Positions 9,771 to 18,135 of a stretch of 64,000 nucleotides of DNA are shown here, piece by piece. Origin of the DNA: W-Chloroflexi-9 sp045863195 (GTDB lineage: Bacteria; Chloroflexota; Dehalococcoidia; UBA2979); contig BTUI01000007.1 in NCBI GenBank assembly GCA_045863195.1, forward strand, positions 1 through 64,000. The letters are read 5' to 3'. How positions within the stretch are numbered: the first letter of the stretch is position 1; every line of letters begins with the position of its first letter. A program made the position numbers and the translations under genes. The notes below the pieces were generated by a model. That model did not search any database, had not been told where the DNA came from, and saw only the letters and a list, made by a program, of their open reading frames with translations.

Positions 9771-10220
9771 CGCGGGCGGCCTCGACGCTTCGTCCTGCGG
9801 GGCGTGGTGGTGCGATCCAGCGTACGACGCGACGACGCTCGATTCCGGCGGCCCCGGCGGAGAGGGCCGGATCCGGCCGCATCGGCGCGGACTTCGTGCG
9901 GATCGTCCGGCTCCTCCCGGCTCCTCCCCATATCCGGGCGAGGGCGGGCGAGAGCGCGGATCGGCGGGTTGCCCGGCGATCGCCGGCCGGGGTACGAATA
10001 GATGAGCAGGCCTCGAACCGCCTCGATGAGGGGCGGACGGGGGCCGGATCACGCGCGCGGATGCGCCCGGAAAGGCCAGTGGAAACGGGCGCCGGAGCGC
10101 GCCCGGCGTCGCTCGTCCCGTGGGTCCGTCTTCAGTGGTGGGTGCTCGGAACGTGCGTTCCCGGGCATCGCCGTTCCCCCGCCCGGCCGCCGGCCACCAG
10201 CGGAGAGGGAACGAGACACC
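9771..10220. other. 450-bp non-coding region before the first binding-protein gene
   Basis: Between the DUF2087 start and the ATG at 10221 no conserved reading frame is seen. It contains repeat copy R1 (9889-9968) and a possible promoter just after it: TTGCCC at 9969-9974, then TACGAA at 9993-9998 with an 18-base spacer. The roughly 210 bases after that would be the 5' leader of the binding-protein mRNA. No known riboswitch was recognised there, in contrast to the second binding-protein gene. Confidence 0.6.
9889..9968 (+). repeat. Upstream repeat R1 (paired with R2)
   Basis: 80-bp element that aligns without gaps to 11943-12022, with 62 of 80 positions identical by hand count. The first 17 bases (GGACTTCGTGCGGATCG) are exact. 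Each copy is immediately followed by GTTG(C/T)CC-like sequence and a TA-rich hexamer 17-18 bases later. The element lies 253 bases before the start codon of the first binding-protein gene. Confidence 0.8.
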
Positions 10221-11855
10221 ATGACCACCACGAACGAGAGCGAACGTACCAGCCGCTACTGGACGCGCCGTCGCCTGGGCCGCCGAGGCCTGCTGCGAGG
10301 CGCCGGCCTCGGCGTCGCCGGGCTCGCGGGTGCCGCCCTGCTGGGCTGCGGGGGCGACGACAGCCCGCTCGGCGAGTCGCCGCGCGTCGGCGGCGGCACC
10401 GCCACGGCGGGTGCGACGGGCGACCCGGTCCGCGGCGGCGAACTGCGCGTCGCCACCATCGGCGATGTGAAGCTCCTTGACCCCGCGCTCAGCCTCAGCA
10501 TCGCGGACTCAGCGATCACGCAGAACTCGTACGACAACCTCGTCATGCAGCAGCACGACGGCACGATCCAGCCGGCGCTCGCCGAGTCGCTCACGCCGAA
10601 CGCGGACCTCACCGAGTACGTGGCGACGCTGCGCCCCGGCGTGACCTTCCACCACGGCAAGGCACTGGTGGCGCAGGATGTCCTGCACAGCCTGGAGCGC
10701 ATCATGGACCCGGCCACCGGGTCTCCGGGCGCCGCCGGGCTCACCAGCATCGACCGGATCGAGGCGGTGGACGACCTCACCGTGAAGTTCGTGCTGAAGG
10801 CGCCGGACGCCTTCTTCCCGGACGCGCTCTCCATCTACCAGGCGCGCATCGTCCCCTCCGACATCGACCCGGCACGCCTCGGTACGGAGGTGTTTGGCAC
10901 GGGCCCGTTCCGGGTGGTGGAGCACCGCGGCGGCGAGCGCACGCGCTTCGAGCGGAACGAGGCGTACTGGGACACCGGCCTGCCGTACGTGGACGCGATG
11001 ACGTGGTTCTACATGCCGGAGCCGGTGACACGCCTGGAAGCGCTGAAGACGGGCTCCGTGGAGGTGATGTACCCGCTGGAGGCGGGCCAGTTGCGCTCCG
11101 CGGAGTCCGGCGGCGTGGTGGTGAGCGAGCAGCCCAGCGGCACCTACCTCAACCTCGCGATGCGCCTCGACCGCGCGCCGTTCGACGACATCCGCGTGCG
11201 GCGCGCACTCCAGCGCCTGACGGACCGCGAGTTCATCCGCGAGGCGGCGAACTATGGCCGCGGCGAAGTCGGTAACGACCACCCGATCCCGCCCTTCGAC
11301 CCGCATTTCTGGCAGGGCCAGGTGCAGCCCGGGTACGACCCCGCGGAGGCGAAGCAGCTGCTGGACGCCGCCGGCTTCGGCGGGGGCCTGGACCTCACCC
11401 TCCACACCAGCACCGTGACCCCCGGCATCCAGGAACTCGCGCTCGCGATGAAGGAACTGGCGATGCCCGCCGGCGTCAACATCACCGTCGAGCGCGCCTC
11501 GGAGGACTCGTACTGGTCGGACGTGTGGATGGTGGAGCCGTTCACCACGGTCTCCTGGAACGGCCGCACGGCGGACCAGGCGCTGAGCCTCGTCTACCTC
11601 TCAGACGCGCCGTGGAACGAGTCGCAGTACCGCAACCCGGAGGTGGACGACCTCATCCGCCGCGCGCGCGGCATCGCGGACCAGGACGAGCGCACCGAGG
11701 CGTACGGCCGCATCGAGCAGATCCTGATCGACGATGTGCCGCGCATCGTACCGGCGTTCATGCCCACGTTCCTCGGGCTCTCGTCGAAGGTCGGTGGCGT
11801 GGCCGCGCACCCGTCCAACTGGCTCCTGCTCAACCGCGCCTGGCTCCAGCAGTAG
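10221..11855 (+). CDS. Peptide ABC transporter substrate-binding lipoprotein (copy 1)
   Basis: 544-aa family-5 extracellular solute-binding protein (DppA/OppA type). The N-terminus combines a twin-arginine signal (RRGLLRG at 21-27) with a lipobox ALLGC, so Cys43 should be lipidated after Tat export. The mature protein begins with a Gly/Ser/Thr linker, then RGGELRVATIGDVKLLDPA, the family start. AYWDTGLPYVDAMTWFYMPE and DREFIREAANYGRGE are conserved landmarks. ATG 10221 was chosen over longer frames because GAGAGGG lies ten bases upstream and the Tat signal follows directly. The next gene is a close paralogue (long stretches nearly identical, for example the last 20 residues). It is probably the ligand receptor for the permeases downstream. 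The ligand is unknown, and peptides are only the family default. Confidence 0.93.
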   Translation: MTTTNESERTSRYWTRRRLGRRGLLRGAGLGVAGLAGAALLGCGGDDSPLGESPRVGGGTATAGATGDPVRGGELRVATIGDVKLLDPALSLSIADSAITQNSYDNLVMQQHDGTIQPALAESLTPNADLTEYVATLRPGVTFHHGKALVAQDVLHSLERIMDPATGSPGAAGLTSIDRIEAVDDLTVKFVLKAPDAFFPDALSIYQARIVPSDIDPARLGTEVFGTGPFRVVEHRGGERTRFERNEAYWDTGLPYVDAMTWFYMPEPVTRLEALKTGSVEVMYPLEAGQLRSAESGGVVVSEQPSGTYLNLAMRLDRAPFDDIRVRRALQRLTDREFIREAANYGRGEVGNDHPIPPFDPHFWQGQVQPGYDPAEAKQLLDAAGFGGGLDLTLHTSTVTPGIQELALAMKELAMPAGVNITVERASEDSYWSDVWMVEPFTTVSWNGRTADQALSLVYLSDAPWNESQYRNPEVDDLIRRARGIADQDERTEAYGRIEQILIDDVPRIVPAFMPTFLGLSSKVGGVAAHPSNWLLLNRAWLQQ

Positions 11856-11868
11856 CCCCCCACGCCGC

Positions 11869-11904
11869 TCCGAGGGGTGCGCGCCACGGTGCGCACCCCT
11901 CGGA
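11869..11904 (+). terminator. Terminator between the two binding-protein genes
   Basis: A perfect 14-bp stem (TCCGAGGGGTGCGC, 11869-11882, with 11891-11904) with an 8-base loop begins 13 bases after the stop of copy 1. It should separate copy 1 from the riboswitch-controlled transcript that starts downstream. Confidence 0.75.
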
Positions 11905-11942
11905 CGGAGGCGCGCGATTGTGGCGCGAATTCACATGCGGGA

Positions 11943-12022
11943 GGACTTCGTGCGGATCGCGCGGCTCTTCGCGGCTCCTCCCGATATACGGCCGAGAACG
12001 CCCGAGAACGCCCGCGCGCGGG
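11943..12022 (+). repeat. Upstream repeat R2 (paired with R1)
   Basis: 80-bp partner of R1 (9889-9968), with 62 of 80 identical positions and no gaps. It lies upstream of the c-di-AMP riboswitch. Together with R1 it suggests that the promoter-proximal region was duplicated with the binding-protein gene, or that both carry the same regulatory element. Confidence 0.8.
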
Positions 12023-12052
12023 TTGTCCAAGGTGGGACGGCCCGCTAACAAT
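12023..12052 (+). promoter_or_regulatory. Candidate promoter of the riboswitch transcript
   Basis: TTGTCC (12023-12028) and TAACAA/AACAAT (12046-12052) are 17-18 bases apart. Transcription would start near 12058, a few bases before the c-di-AMP aptamer. The corresponding place after R1 has TTGCCC and TACGAA. Confidence 0.4.
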
Positions 12053-12062
12053 GGACAGGCAA

Positions 12063-12205
12063 TACGCCGAACTCCCCCTCCGGGGGAGACGGGGGACCCA
12101 ATCCACTGGGGTGAATTCCGCGGCTTGCCGCGGATAGGGCCGGAGCCCCGGTCCGAACCCGTCAGCTAACCCCGCAGGCAGGACAAGGGGCCCAGGGTGC
12201 GAGAC
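12063..12205 (+). promoter_or_regulatory. c-di-AMP riboswitch (ydaO/yuaA type)
   Basis: Matches the conserved ydaO-yuaA core in order. CGCCGAACTCC at 12065 is followed by GGGGGACCCAAT and its partner ACTGGGGTGAATTC. Next come a variable hairpin (CCGCGGCTTGCCGCGG), ATAGGGC, and CCGAACCCGTCAGCTAAC followed by CCCGCAGGC. The GTCAGCTAAC block is diagnostic. These aptamers bind two c-di-AMP molecules and usually switch expression off at high ligand, mostly in front of wall, ion or osmolyte genes. Here it precedes a peptide-type ABC importer by about 165 bases. The expression platform was not resolved. Confidence 0.92.
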
Positions 12206-12370
12206 ACGCAACCCGCCTAAGAGTTGGTCTGGTCGCAGGCGCGTAGCGTCGCCCGGGCATTCGTATACCCGCGCTGCTGCCGTCTCACCGTGTCGCGCTC
12301 GGCATGCGCTGCCGAGGCGCATGGCGTTTCCCTGCGGACAGGCCTCTCACACAGAGAGGAACACCCACCC

Positions 12371-13990
12371 ATGGATCAGCAGGCATTCGCATCCCGTTAC
12401 TGGAGCCGCCGCATCTCGCGTCGCGGCGTCATCCGCACCGCCACGTTCGGCGTGGCGGGGCTGGCCGGCGCGGCGCTCATCGGCTGCGGCGGCGACGACA
12501 GCAACCTCGGCGAGTCGCCGCGCGTCGGCGGCACCGCCACCCCGAGCGCGACCGGCGAGCCGGTGCGCGGCGGCACGCTGCGCGTCGCCACGGTGGCGGA
12601 CACGAACACACTCGACCCCGCGTTCAGCACCAGCACGCCGGACGCCGCCATCACGATGGCGTCCCACGACAACCTCGTGCTGCAGCAGCACGACGCGAGC
12701 ATCCGCGGGATGCTGGCGGAGCGGCTGGAGCCGAACGAGGACCTGACGGAGTACGTGGCGCACCTGCGCCCCGGCGTCACGTTCCACCACGGCAAGGCGT
12801 TCACCGCGGAGGACGTCCGGTTCACCTTCGAGCGGCTGCTGGACCCGGACCTCGGGTCCCCCGGCCGCGCCGGCCTGACCTCGATTGAGCGGGTCGAGGT
12901 GGTGGACGACCTGACGGTGAAGTTCGTGCTGAAGGCGCCGGACGCGTTCCTGCCGGACGCGCTCTCCATCTACCAGGCGCGCATCGTGCCGTCCGACATC
13001 GAGCCGTCGCGCTTCGCGACGGAGGCGTTCGGGACGGGGCCGTTCAAGATCGCGGAGCACCGCCCCGGCGAGCGCACCCGCTTCGAGCGGAACGAGGCGT
13101 ACTGGGACAACCCATTGCCCTACCTGGACGCGGTGACGTTCTTCTACATGCCGGAGCCGGTGACCCGGCTGGAGGCGCTGCGCACGGGCTCGGTGGACGT
13201 GCAGATGCCGCTGGAGGCGGGCCAGATCCGCTCCGCGGAGTCCGGCGGGGTGATCGTGAGCGAGCAGGCGAGCGCGGGGTACCTGAACCTGGCGATGCGC
13301 CTCGACCGTGAGCCGTTCGGCGACATCCGCGTCCGGAAGGCGCTGCAGCACCTCACCGACCGGGAGTTCATCCGCGAGGCGGCGAACTACGGCCGGGGCG
13401 AGATCGCGAACGACCACCCGGTGCCGCCGTTCGACCCGCACTTCTGGCAGGGCCAGGTGCAGCCCGGCTTCGACCCGGCAGAGGCGAAGAAGTTGCTGGA
13501 CGCGGCGGGCTTCGGCGCGGGCCTGAACCTGACGCTGCACACGAGCACGATCACGCCGGGCATCCAGGAACTGGCGCTCGCCTACAAGGAGCTGGCCGTC
13601 CAGGGCGGCGTGAACGTCACCGTGCAGCGCGGGTCGGAGGACTCCTACTGGTCGGACGTGTGGCTGGTCGAGCCGTTCACCACGGTCGGCTGGAACGGGC
13701 GCACGGTGGACCAGGCGCTGAGCCTCATCTACCTCTCGGACGCCCCGTGGAACGAGTCGAAGTACGTGAACCCGGAGATCGACGACCTGATCGCGCGGGC
13801 GCGCGGCATCGCCGACCAGGAGGAGCGCACCGAGGCGTACGGCCGGATCCAGCAGACGCTCATCGACGATGTGCCGCGCATCATCCCGGTCTTCAAGCCC
13901 AACTTCATCGGCATGTCCTCGAAGGTGGGCGGCGTCGCGGCGCACCCGTCCAACTGGCTGCTGCTGCACCGGGCCTGGCTCCAGCAGTAG
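12371..13990 (+). CDS. Peptide ABC transporter substrate-binding lipoprotein (copy 2)
   Basis: 539-aa family-5 binding protein and close paralogue of the gene at 10221. It has a twin-arginine signal (SRRGVIRTA, RR at 17-18) and lipobox ALIGC with Cys39, so it should be a Tat-exported lipoprotein. It then follows the same landmarks as copy 1 (GGTLRVATVADTNTLDPAF, PPFDPHFWQGQVQPG). The ATG at 12371 follows GAGAGG by 11 bases. It lies behind the c-di-AMP riboswitch and is the first gene of a likely operon with the two permeases (24-bp gap) and the fused ATPase. Both receptors may feed one translocator, with only this copy under direct c-di-AMP control. Confidence 0.93.
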   Translation: MDQQAFASRYWSRRISRRGVIRTATFGVAGLAGAALIGCGGDDSNLGESPRVGGTATPSATGEPVRGGTLRVATVADTNTLDPAFSTSTPDAAITMASHDNLVLQQHDASIRGMLAERLEPNEDLTEYVAHLRPGVTFHHGKAFTAEDVRFTFERLLDPDLGSPGRAGLTSIERVEVVDDLTVKFVLKAPDAFLPDALSIYQARIVPSDIEPSRFATEAFGTGPFKIAEHRPGERTRFERNEAYWDNPLPYLDAVTFFYMPEPVTRLEALRTGSVDVQMPLEAGQIRSAESGGVIVSEQASAGYLNLAMRLDREPFGDIRVRKALQHLTDREFIREAANYGRGEIANDHPVPPFDPHFWQGQVQPGFDPAEAKKLLDAAGFGAGLNLTLHTSTITPGIQELALAYKELAVQGGVNVTVQRGSEDSYWSDVWLVEPFTTVGWNGRTVDQALSLIYLSDAPWNESKYVNPEIDDLIARARGIADQEERTEAYGRIQQTLIDDVPRIIPVFKPNFIGMSSKVGGVAAHPSNWLLLHRAWLQQ

Positions 13991-14014
13991 GCGGAGCGCG
14001 GAAGGAGGGACGCG

Positions 14015-14959
14015 ATGGCGCGATTCCTGATCATCCGGCTCGGCCTGATCGTCATGACGCTCTTCGTGATCTCGCTCGCCATCTTCGGCGTGACCGAGAT
14101 CCTGCCGGGCGACGTGGCGACGCAGGTGCTGGGCCAGGGCGCAACGCCCGAGAACGTCGCCGCGCTGCGGGAGCGGATGGGCCTGGACCGGCCGCTACCG
14201 GAGCGCTACCTGGACTGGGTGTCCGGGGCGGTCCGCGGTGACCTGGGGGAGTCGCTGGTCCAGCGGCTCCCCATCACCGAGATGATCGCGCCGCGGCTCG
14301 CGAACTCGATCATCCTCGCCTCGTTCACGTTCTTCCTCGCGATCCCGCTCGCGGTGGGGATCGGGATCTGGGCGGGGGTGAACCGCAATTCGTTCGGCGA
14401 CCGCGCGGTGAGCATGGCCAGCCTGGTGGCGATCTCCCTGCCGGAGTTCGTGACGGGCGTGCTGCTGATCATCGTGTTCGCGAGCACGCTTGGGTGGCTG
14501 CCGTCCTCGAGCCTGGTGGAGCCGGGGACGAACCCGCTCACGCGGCCGCAAATCCTCGTGCTGCCGGCGCTGACGCTGACCGGCGTGATGTTCGCCTACG
14601 TCATGCGGATGGCGCGGGCGAACGTCATCGAGGTGCTGGAGACGAACTACGTCCGCAGCGCCATCCTGAAGGGACTTCCCATGCGCCAGGTGATCTGGCG
14701 GCATGTGGTGCCGAACGCCATGCTCCCCACGATCAGCGTGATCTCGCTGAACGTGGGCTGGCTCCTCGGCGGCCTGATCCTGGTGGAGAACGTGTTCTCC
14801 TACCCGGGCCTCGGGCGCATGTTGCTCACGTCCATCCAGACCCGTGATGTGCCGCTGTTGCAGGCGCTCTCGTTGCTGATCGCCGCGGCCTACGCGTTCA
14901 GCAACCTGGCCGCCGACCTGGCGTACACGTGGCTGAACCCGCGGATCCGGTTCGCCTGA
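14015..14959 (+). CDS. Dipeptide/oligopeptide ABC permease, DppB type
   Basis: 314-aa inner-membrane permease with six predicted helices. The N-terminal TM segment (VMTLFVISLAIFGVTEILPGD) is the family hallmark, and the EAA-type loop is seen around TNYVRSAILKGLP. VENVFSYPGLGRML and LNPRIRFA at the end are typical of DppB/OppB. It starts with GGAGG (14002) ahead of the ATG. Its TGA overlaps the ATG of the second permease (ATGA), so the two are translationally coupled. It should form the heterodimeric channel for the two upstream binding proteins. Confidence 0.94.
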   Translation: MARFLIIRLGLIVMTLFVISLAIFGVTEILPGDVATQVLGQGATPENVAALRERMGLDRPLPERYLDWVSGAVRGDLGESLVQRLPITEMIAPRLANSIILASFTFFLAIPLAVGIGIWAGVNRNSFGDRAVSMASLVAISLPEFVTGVLLIIVFASTLGWLPSSSLVEPGTNPLTRPQILVLPALTLTGVMFAYVMRMARANVIEVLETNYVRSAILKGLPMRQVIWRHVVPNAMLPTISVISLNVGWLLGGLILVENVFSYPGLGRMLLTSIQTRDVPLLQALSLLIAAAYAFSNLAADLAYTWLNPRIRFA

Positions 14960-15879
14960 TGGCCACCACCACGTACACACCCACCGAGCAGGAGGGCGCG
15001 GCCGCGGCCGCCGGGCGCGCCATCCGGGGGTTCGCCACCGGGCTGCGCCGGGAACTGGGCTACGCCCTCGCCACGCCGTCCGGCCGCATCGGCCTCCCGC
15101 TGGTCGTGCTGCACATCGTCCTGGCGCTGGCGGGGCCATTGCTGGCGCCCTACGCACCGAACGAGTTCCACCTGGCGGACCGGTTCTCCGGCCCCACCAC
15201 CACGTACTGGCTCGGCACGGACGAGTTCGGGCGTGACATCTTCAGCCGCGTCATGTCCGGCGCCACGTCGATCATCGGCGTGTCGGTGGCCGGCACGATC
15301 CTCGGGCTGGTGATGGGCACGATCGCCGGCCTCACGACCGGCTACGTCGGCGGCAAGTTCGACGAGATCACGATGCGGCTGCTGGACGGCCTGATGTCGT
15401 TCCCGAGCCTGCTACTGGCGCTGCTGGTGCTGACCACGCTCGGGTCGAGCCACGTCAACATCATCATCACCATCGGCGTGGTGTTCACGCCCTCGGTCGC
15501 CCGCGTGCTGCGCAGCGCGACCCTGTCGATCAAGACGATGGAGTTCGTCCAGAGCGCCCGCCTGCGGGGCGAGCCGGCCTACTACATCGTGCTGCGGGAG
15601 ATCCTCCCGAACACCGTCTCCGTGCTGACCGTGGAGGCGTCCGTGCGGCTGTCCTACGCCGTGCTCCTGGCCTCCTCGCTGGGCTTCCTCGGCCTCGGCG
15701 TGCAGCCACCGTCCCCGGACTGGGGACTGATGATCAGCGAAGGCCGCGCGCACATCGCCGACTCCCCGATCATCGTCCTCGCCCCGTCGATGGCGGTCGC
15801 CTCCCTGGTCATCGGCGTGAACCTGCTCGCCGAGGGCCTGCGCGAGGCGCGCGAACTCCCGAAGGGAGATGAGTCATGA
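14959..15879 (+). CDS. Dipeptide/oligopeptide ABC permease, DppC type
   Basis: 306-aa partner permease. After a short cytoplasmic N-terminus it has the OppC_N-like segment, then LGTDEFGRDIFSRVMSGA (a DppC signature), the BPD_transp_1 domain with the EAA loop (SARLRGEPAYYIVLREILPN), and GFLGLGVQPPSPDWG near the C-terminus. The ATG at 14959 overlaps the stop of dppB. The last codons overlap the start of the ATPase gene (15876) by 4 bp. The import-complex role follows from family and position. Confidence 0.94.
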   Translation: MATTTYTPTEQEGAAAAAGRAIRGFATGLRRELGYALATPSGRIGLPLVVLHIVLALAGPLLAPYAPNEFHLADRFSGPTTTYWLGTDEFGRDIFSRVMSGATSIIGVSVAGTILGLVMGTIAGLTTGYVGGKFDEITMRLLDGLMSFPSLLLALLVLTTLGSSHVNIIITIGVVFTPSVARVLRSATLSIKTMEFVQSARLRGEPAYYIVLREILPNTVSVLTVEASVRLSYAVLLASSLGFLGLGVQPPSPDWGLMISEGRAHIADSPIIVLAPSMAVASLVIGVNLLAEGLREARELPKGDES

Positions 15880-18029
15880 CCATCCTCAGCGCCACGGGCG
15901 AAACCGTGGTCCCGCCGGTCGCGGACGCGCCGCTGCTGGAGGTGCGTGACCTCTCGGTCACCTTCCACACCCCGCGCGGCACCGTGCGCGCCGTGCGGCA
16001 CGCCTCGCTCACCCTCCATCGGGGCGAGGTGCTGGGCATCGTGGGCGAATCCGGCTGCGGGAAGTCCACCGTTGCCTTCGCAACGCTGGGTTACCTCCCC
16101 GGCACCGCGGAGGTGGGCGGCGAGATCCGCTTCGAGGGTCGCGACATCGTCACGATCCCGCCAGCGGAACTCCGCACCCTGCGCGGCAGCCGGATCGCGA
16201 TGGTGTACCAGGACCCCGGGTCCGCGCTGAACCCGTCCATGCGCATCGGCGAGCAGATCGCGGAGGTGCTGCAGACGCACGTGGACCTGAAGGGCGCGGC
16301 GGCCGAGGAGCGCGTCGCCTCGCTCTTCGAGAGCGTTGGGCTGCCGAACCCGGGCCGCCTCGGCCGGCGGTTCCCGCACGAGTTGAGCGGGGGCCAGTTG
16401 CAGCGCGTGGTGATCGCCATGGCGCTGGCGTGCGAGCCCGACCTGCTCTTGATGGACGAGCCGACCACCGGCCTGGACGTCACCACCGAGGCGACGATCC
16501 TCGACCTGGTCGCGGACCTGAAGGAGCGCGTCAACGCGGGCATCATCTTCGTGAGCCACAACCTCGGGGTCATCGCCCGCGTCGCGGACCGCGTGGCGGT
16601 GATGTACGCGGGCCAGGTGATCGAGGAAGGCAGCGTGCGGGAGATCTTCGCGCAGCCGAAGCACCCGTACACGGCCGGCCTGCTCTCATGCGTGCCGGCG
16701 CCCGTCAACGAGAGCGGCGCGATCCCGCAACTGCGGAACATCCCCGGCTCGGTGTACCCGCCCTCGTCGCCCACCGTACCGGGCTGCCTCTTCGCCGACC
16801 GCTGCCCGATCGCGGAGGACCGCTGCCGCGAGGAGACGCCGCCGGCGATCGCCGCGAACGCGGACGGCGCCCACCCGGTGCGCTGCTTCTTCCCGGAGCG
16901 CGTCGACTCGGACACCTGGGGCAACCCGGAGCCGCGCCCGCGCCGCCCACGCTCGGACGACGAGCAGGCGTTGCTGAAGGTGGACGGCCTGCACCAGTAC
17001 TACGGGAGCGACCGCAAGAAGTACATCTTCTTCGGCCCGCCCACCCGTCGGCCGGTGCGCGCAAACGTGGACGTGGACTTCGAGGTGCGCCCCGGCCGCA
17101 CGCTCGGCATCGTGGGCGAGTCCGGCTCCGGCAAGTCCACGACCGCACGGTCCATCGCCGGCCTCGAGCAGCGCACCTCAGGCGAGGTGCTGCTGGACGG
17201 CGAGACGCTGGCGCCGGACGTGGCGGACCGCCCGAAGGCGCAGCGCGCGAAGGTGCGCATGGTCTTCCAGAACCCGGCGGCGTCGCTGAACCCGCGGCTG
17301 CCGATCGGGCACGCGCTCGTCCGGTCGATCCGGCAGGCGCGCGGCGTCGGCAAGGCGGAGGCGGAGCACATCGCGGGGAACCTCCTGGAGGAGGTCGGCC
17401 TGGACGCGACGTACATGGATCGCCGGCCGCGGGAGTTGAGCGGCGGCCAGCAGCAGCGCGTCGCCCTCGCCGCGGCGTTTGCCGCCGACCCGGCGCTGGT
17501 GATCGCGGACGAGGCGGTCTCCGCCCTGGATGTCTCCGTGCAGGCGCAGGTGCTGAACCTGATCACGCAGCAGCAGCGGCAGGACGGCACTGCGTTCATG
17601 TTCATCACGCACGACCTGGGCGTCGTCCGGTACATCTCGGACGACATCCTCGTGCTGTACGGCGGACACGTGGTGGAGAGCGGGCCGGCGGGCGCGGTGC
17701 TCCGGCCCCCGTGGTCGCCGTACACGGAGGCGCTGCTCTCCGCGGCGCCGGTGCCGGACCCGGACGCCGAGCCGACGCGCATCCGCCTGGAGGGCTCCGT
17801 GCCCACGCTCCGCGAGCCGTTCAAGGGCTGCCCGTTCGCGGCCCGCTGCCCGCGTTCGCTGGGCGATCAGTGCGACAGCACCCCGCCGCCGATGCAGATC
17901 GACCCGGCGAACCCGGCCCACCGCATCCTCTGCCACATCCCCCTCGACGAACTCGCCGAGGCGCAGCGACAGGCGATGCGTGAGGCGGCGGAAGCCCGAC
18001 GGGCGGCGAGCACCACGGGTTCTCGCTGA
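15876..18029 (+). CDS. Fused double ABC ATPase for peptide import (DppD-DppF fusion)
   Basis: 717-aa protein with two complete ABC modules that are separate DppD and DppF subunits in many bacteria. The first half has Walker A GESGCGKST near residue 54, signature LSGGQLQRV, and Walker B LLLMDEPTTGLD. The second half has GESGSGKST near 414, LSGGQQQRV, and a divergent Walker B VIADEAVSALD. Both halves end in the oligopeptide-transporter C-terminal domain with its conserved cysteines (GCLFADRCPIAEDRC and GCPFAARCP). It energises the permease pair encoded upstream. It is the last gene of the operon; a strong terminator follows. Confidence 0.94.
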   Translation: MTILSATGETVVPPVADAPLLEVRDLSVTFHTPRGTVRAVRHASLTLHRGEVLGIVGESGCGKSTVAFATLGYLPGTAEVGGEIRFEGRDIVTIPPAELRTLRGSRIAMVYQDPGSALNPSMRIGEQIAEVLQTHVDLKGAAAEERVASLFESVGLPNPGRLGRRFPHELSGGQLQRVVIAMALACEPDLLLMDEPTTGLDVTTEATILDLVADLKERVNAGIIFVSHNLGVIARVADRVAVMYAGQVIEEGSVREIFAQPKHPYTAGLLSCVPAPVNESGAIPQLRNIPGSVYPPSSPTVPGCLFADRCPIAEDRCREETPPAIAANADGAHPVRCFFPERVDSDTWGNPEPRPRRPRSDDEQALLKVDGLHQYYGSDRKKYIFFGPPTRRPVRANVDVDFEVRPGRTLGIVGESGSGKSTTARSIAGLEQRTSGEVLLDGETLAPDVADRPKAQRAKVRMVFQNPAASLNPRLPIGHALVRSIRQARGVGKAEAEHIAGNLLEEVGLDATYMDRRPRELSGGQQQRVALAAAFAADPALVIADEAVSALDVSVQAQVLNLITQQQRQDGTAFMFITHDLGVVRYISDDILVLYGGHVVESGPAGAVLRPPWSPYTEALLSAAPVPDPDAEPTRIRLEGSVPTLREPFKGCPFAARCPRSLGDQCDSTPPPMQIDPANPAHRILCHIPLDELAEAQRQAMREAAEARRAASTTGSR

Positions 18030-18075
18030 ATCTGCTGTCAGAAGCCTGACGAGGCCCACCTGTCACTGGTGAGCC

Positions 18076-18116
18076 CGGACGCCCCGCCGATGATCCACGT
18101 ATCGGCGGGGCGTCCG
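18076..18116 (+). terminator. Terminator of the peptide-transport operon
   Basis: CGGACGCCCCGCCGAT pairs perfectly (16 bp) with 18101-18116 around a 9-base loop, 46 bases after the ATPase stop and just before the HDOD gene. Confidence 0.8.
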
Positions 18117-18135
18117 CGTACGGAAGGGCAGGCCC

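Noticed and set aside
9771..10052. N-terminal extension of the DUF2087 gene
   Set aside because: The extra residues are Pro/Arg-rich and overlap repeat R1. The ATG at 9770 is preceded by GAGG, and the known domain fits completely after it.
11594..12322. A minus-strand frame across the riboswitch region
   Set aside because: It covers the terminator, R2 repeat and the c-di-AMP aptamer, and has no conserved domain.
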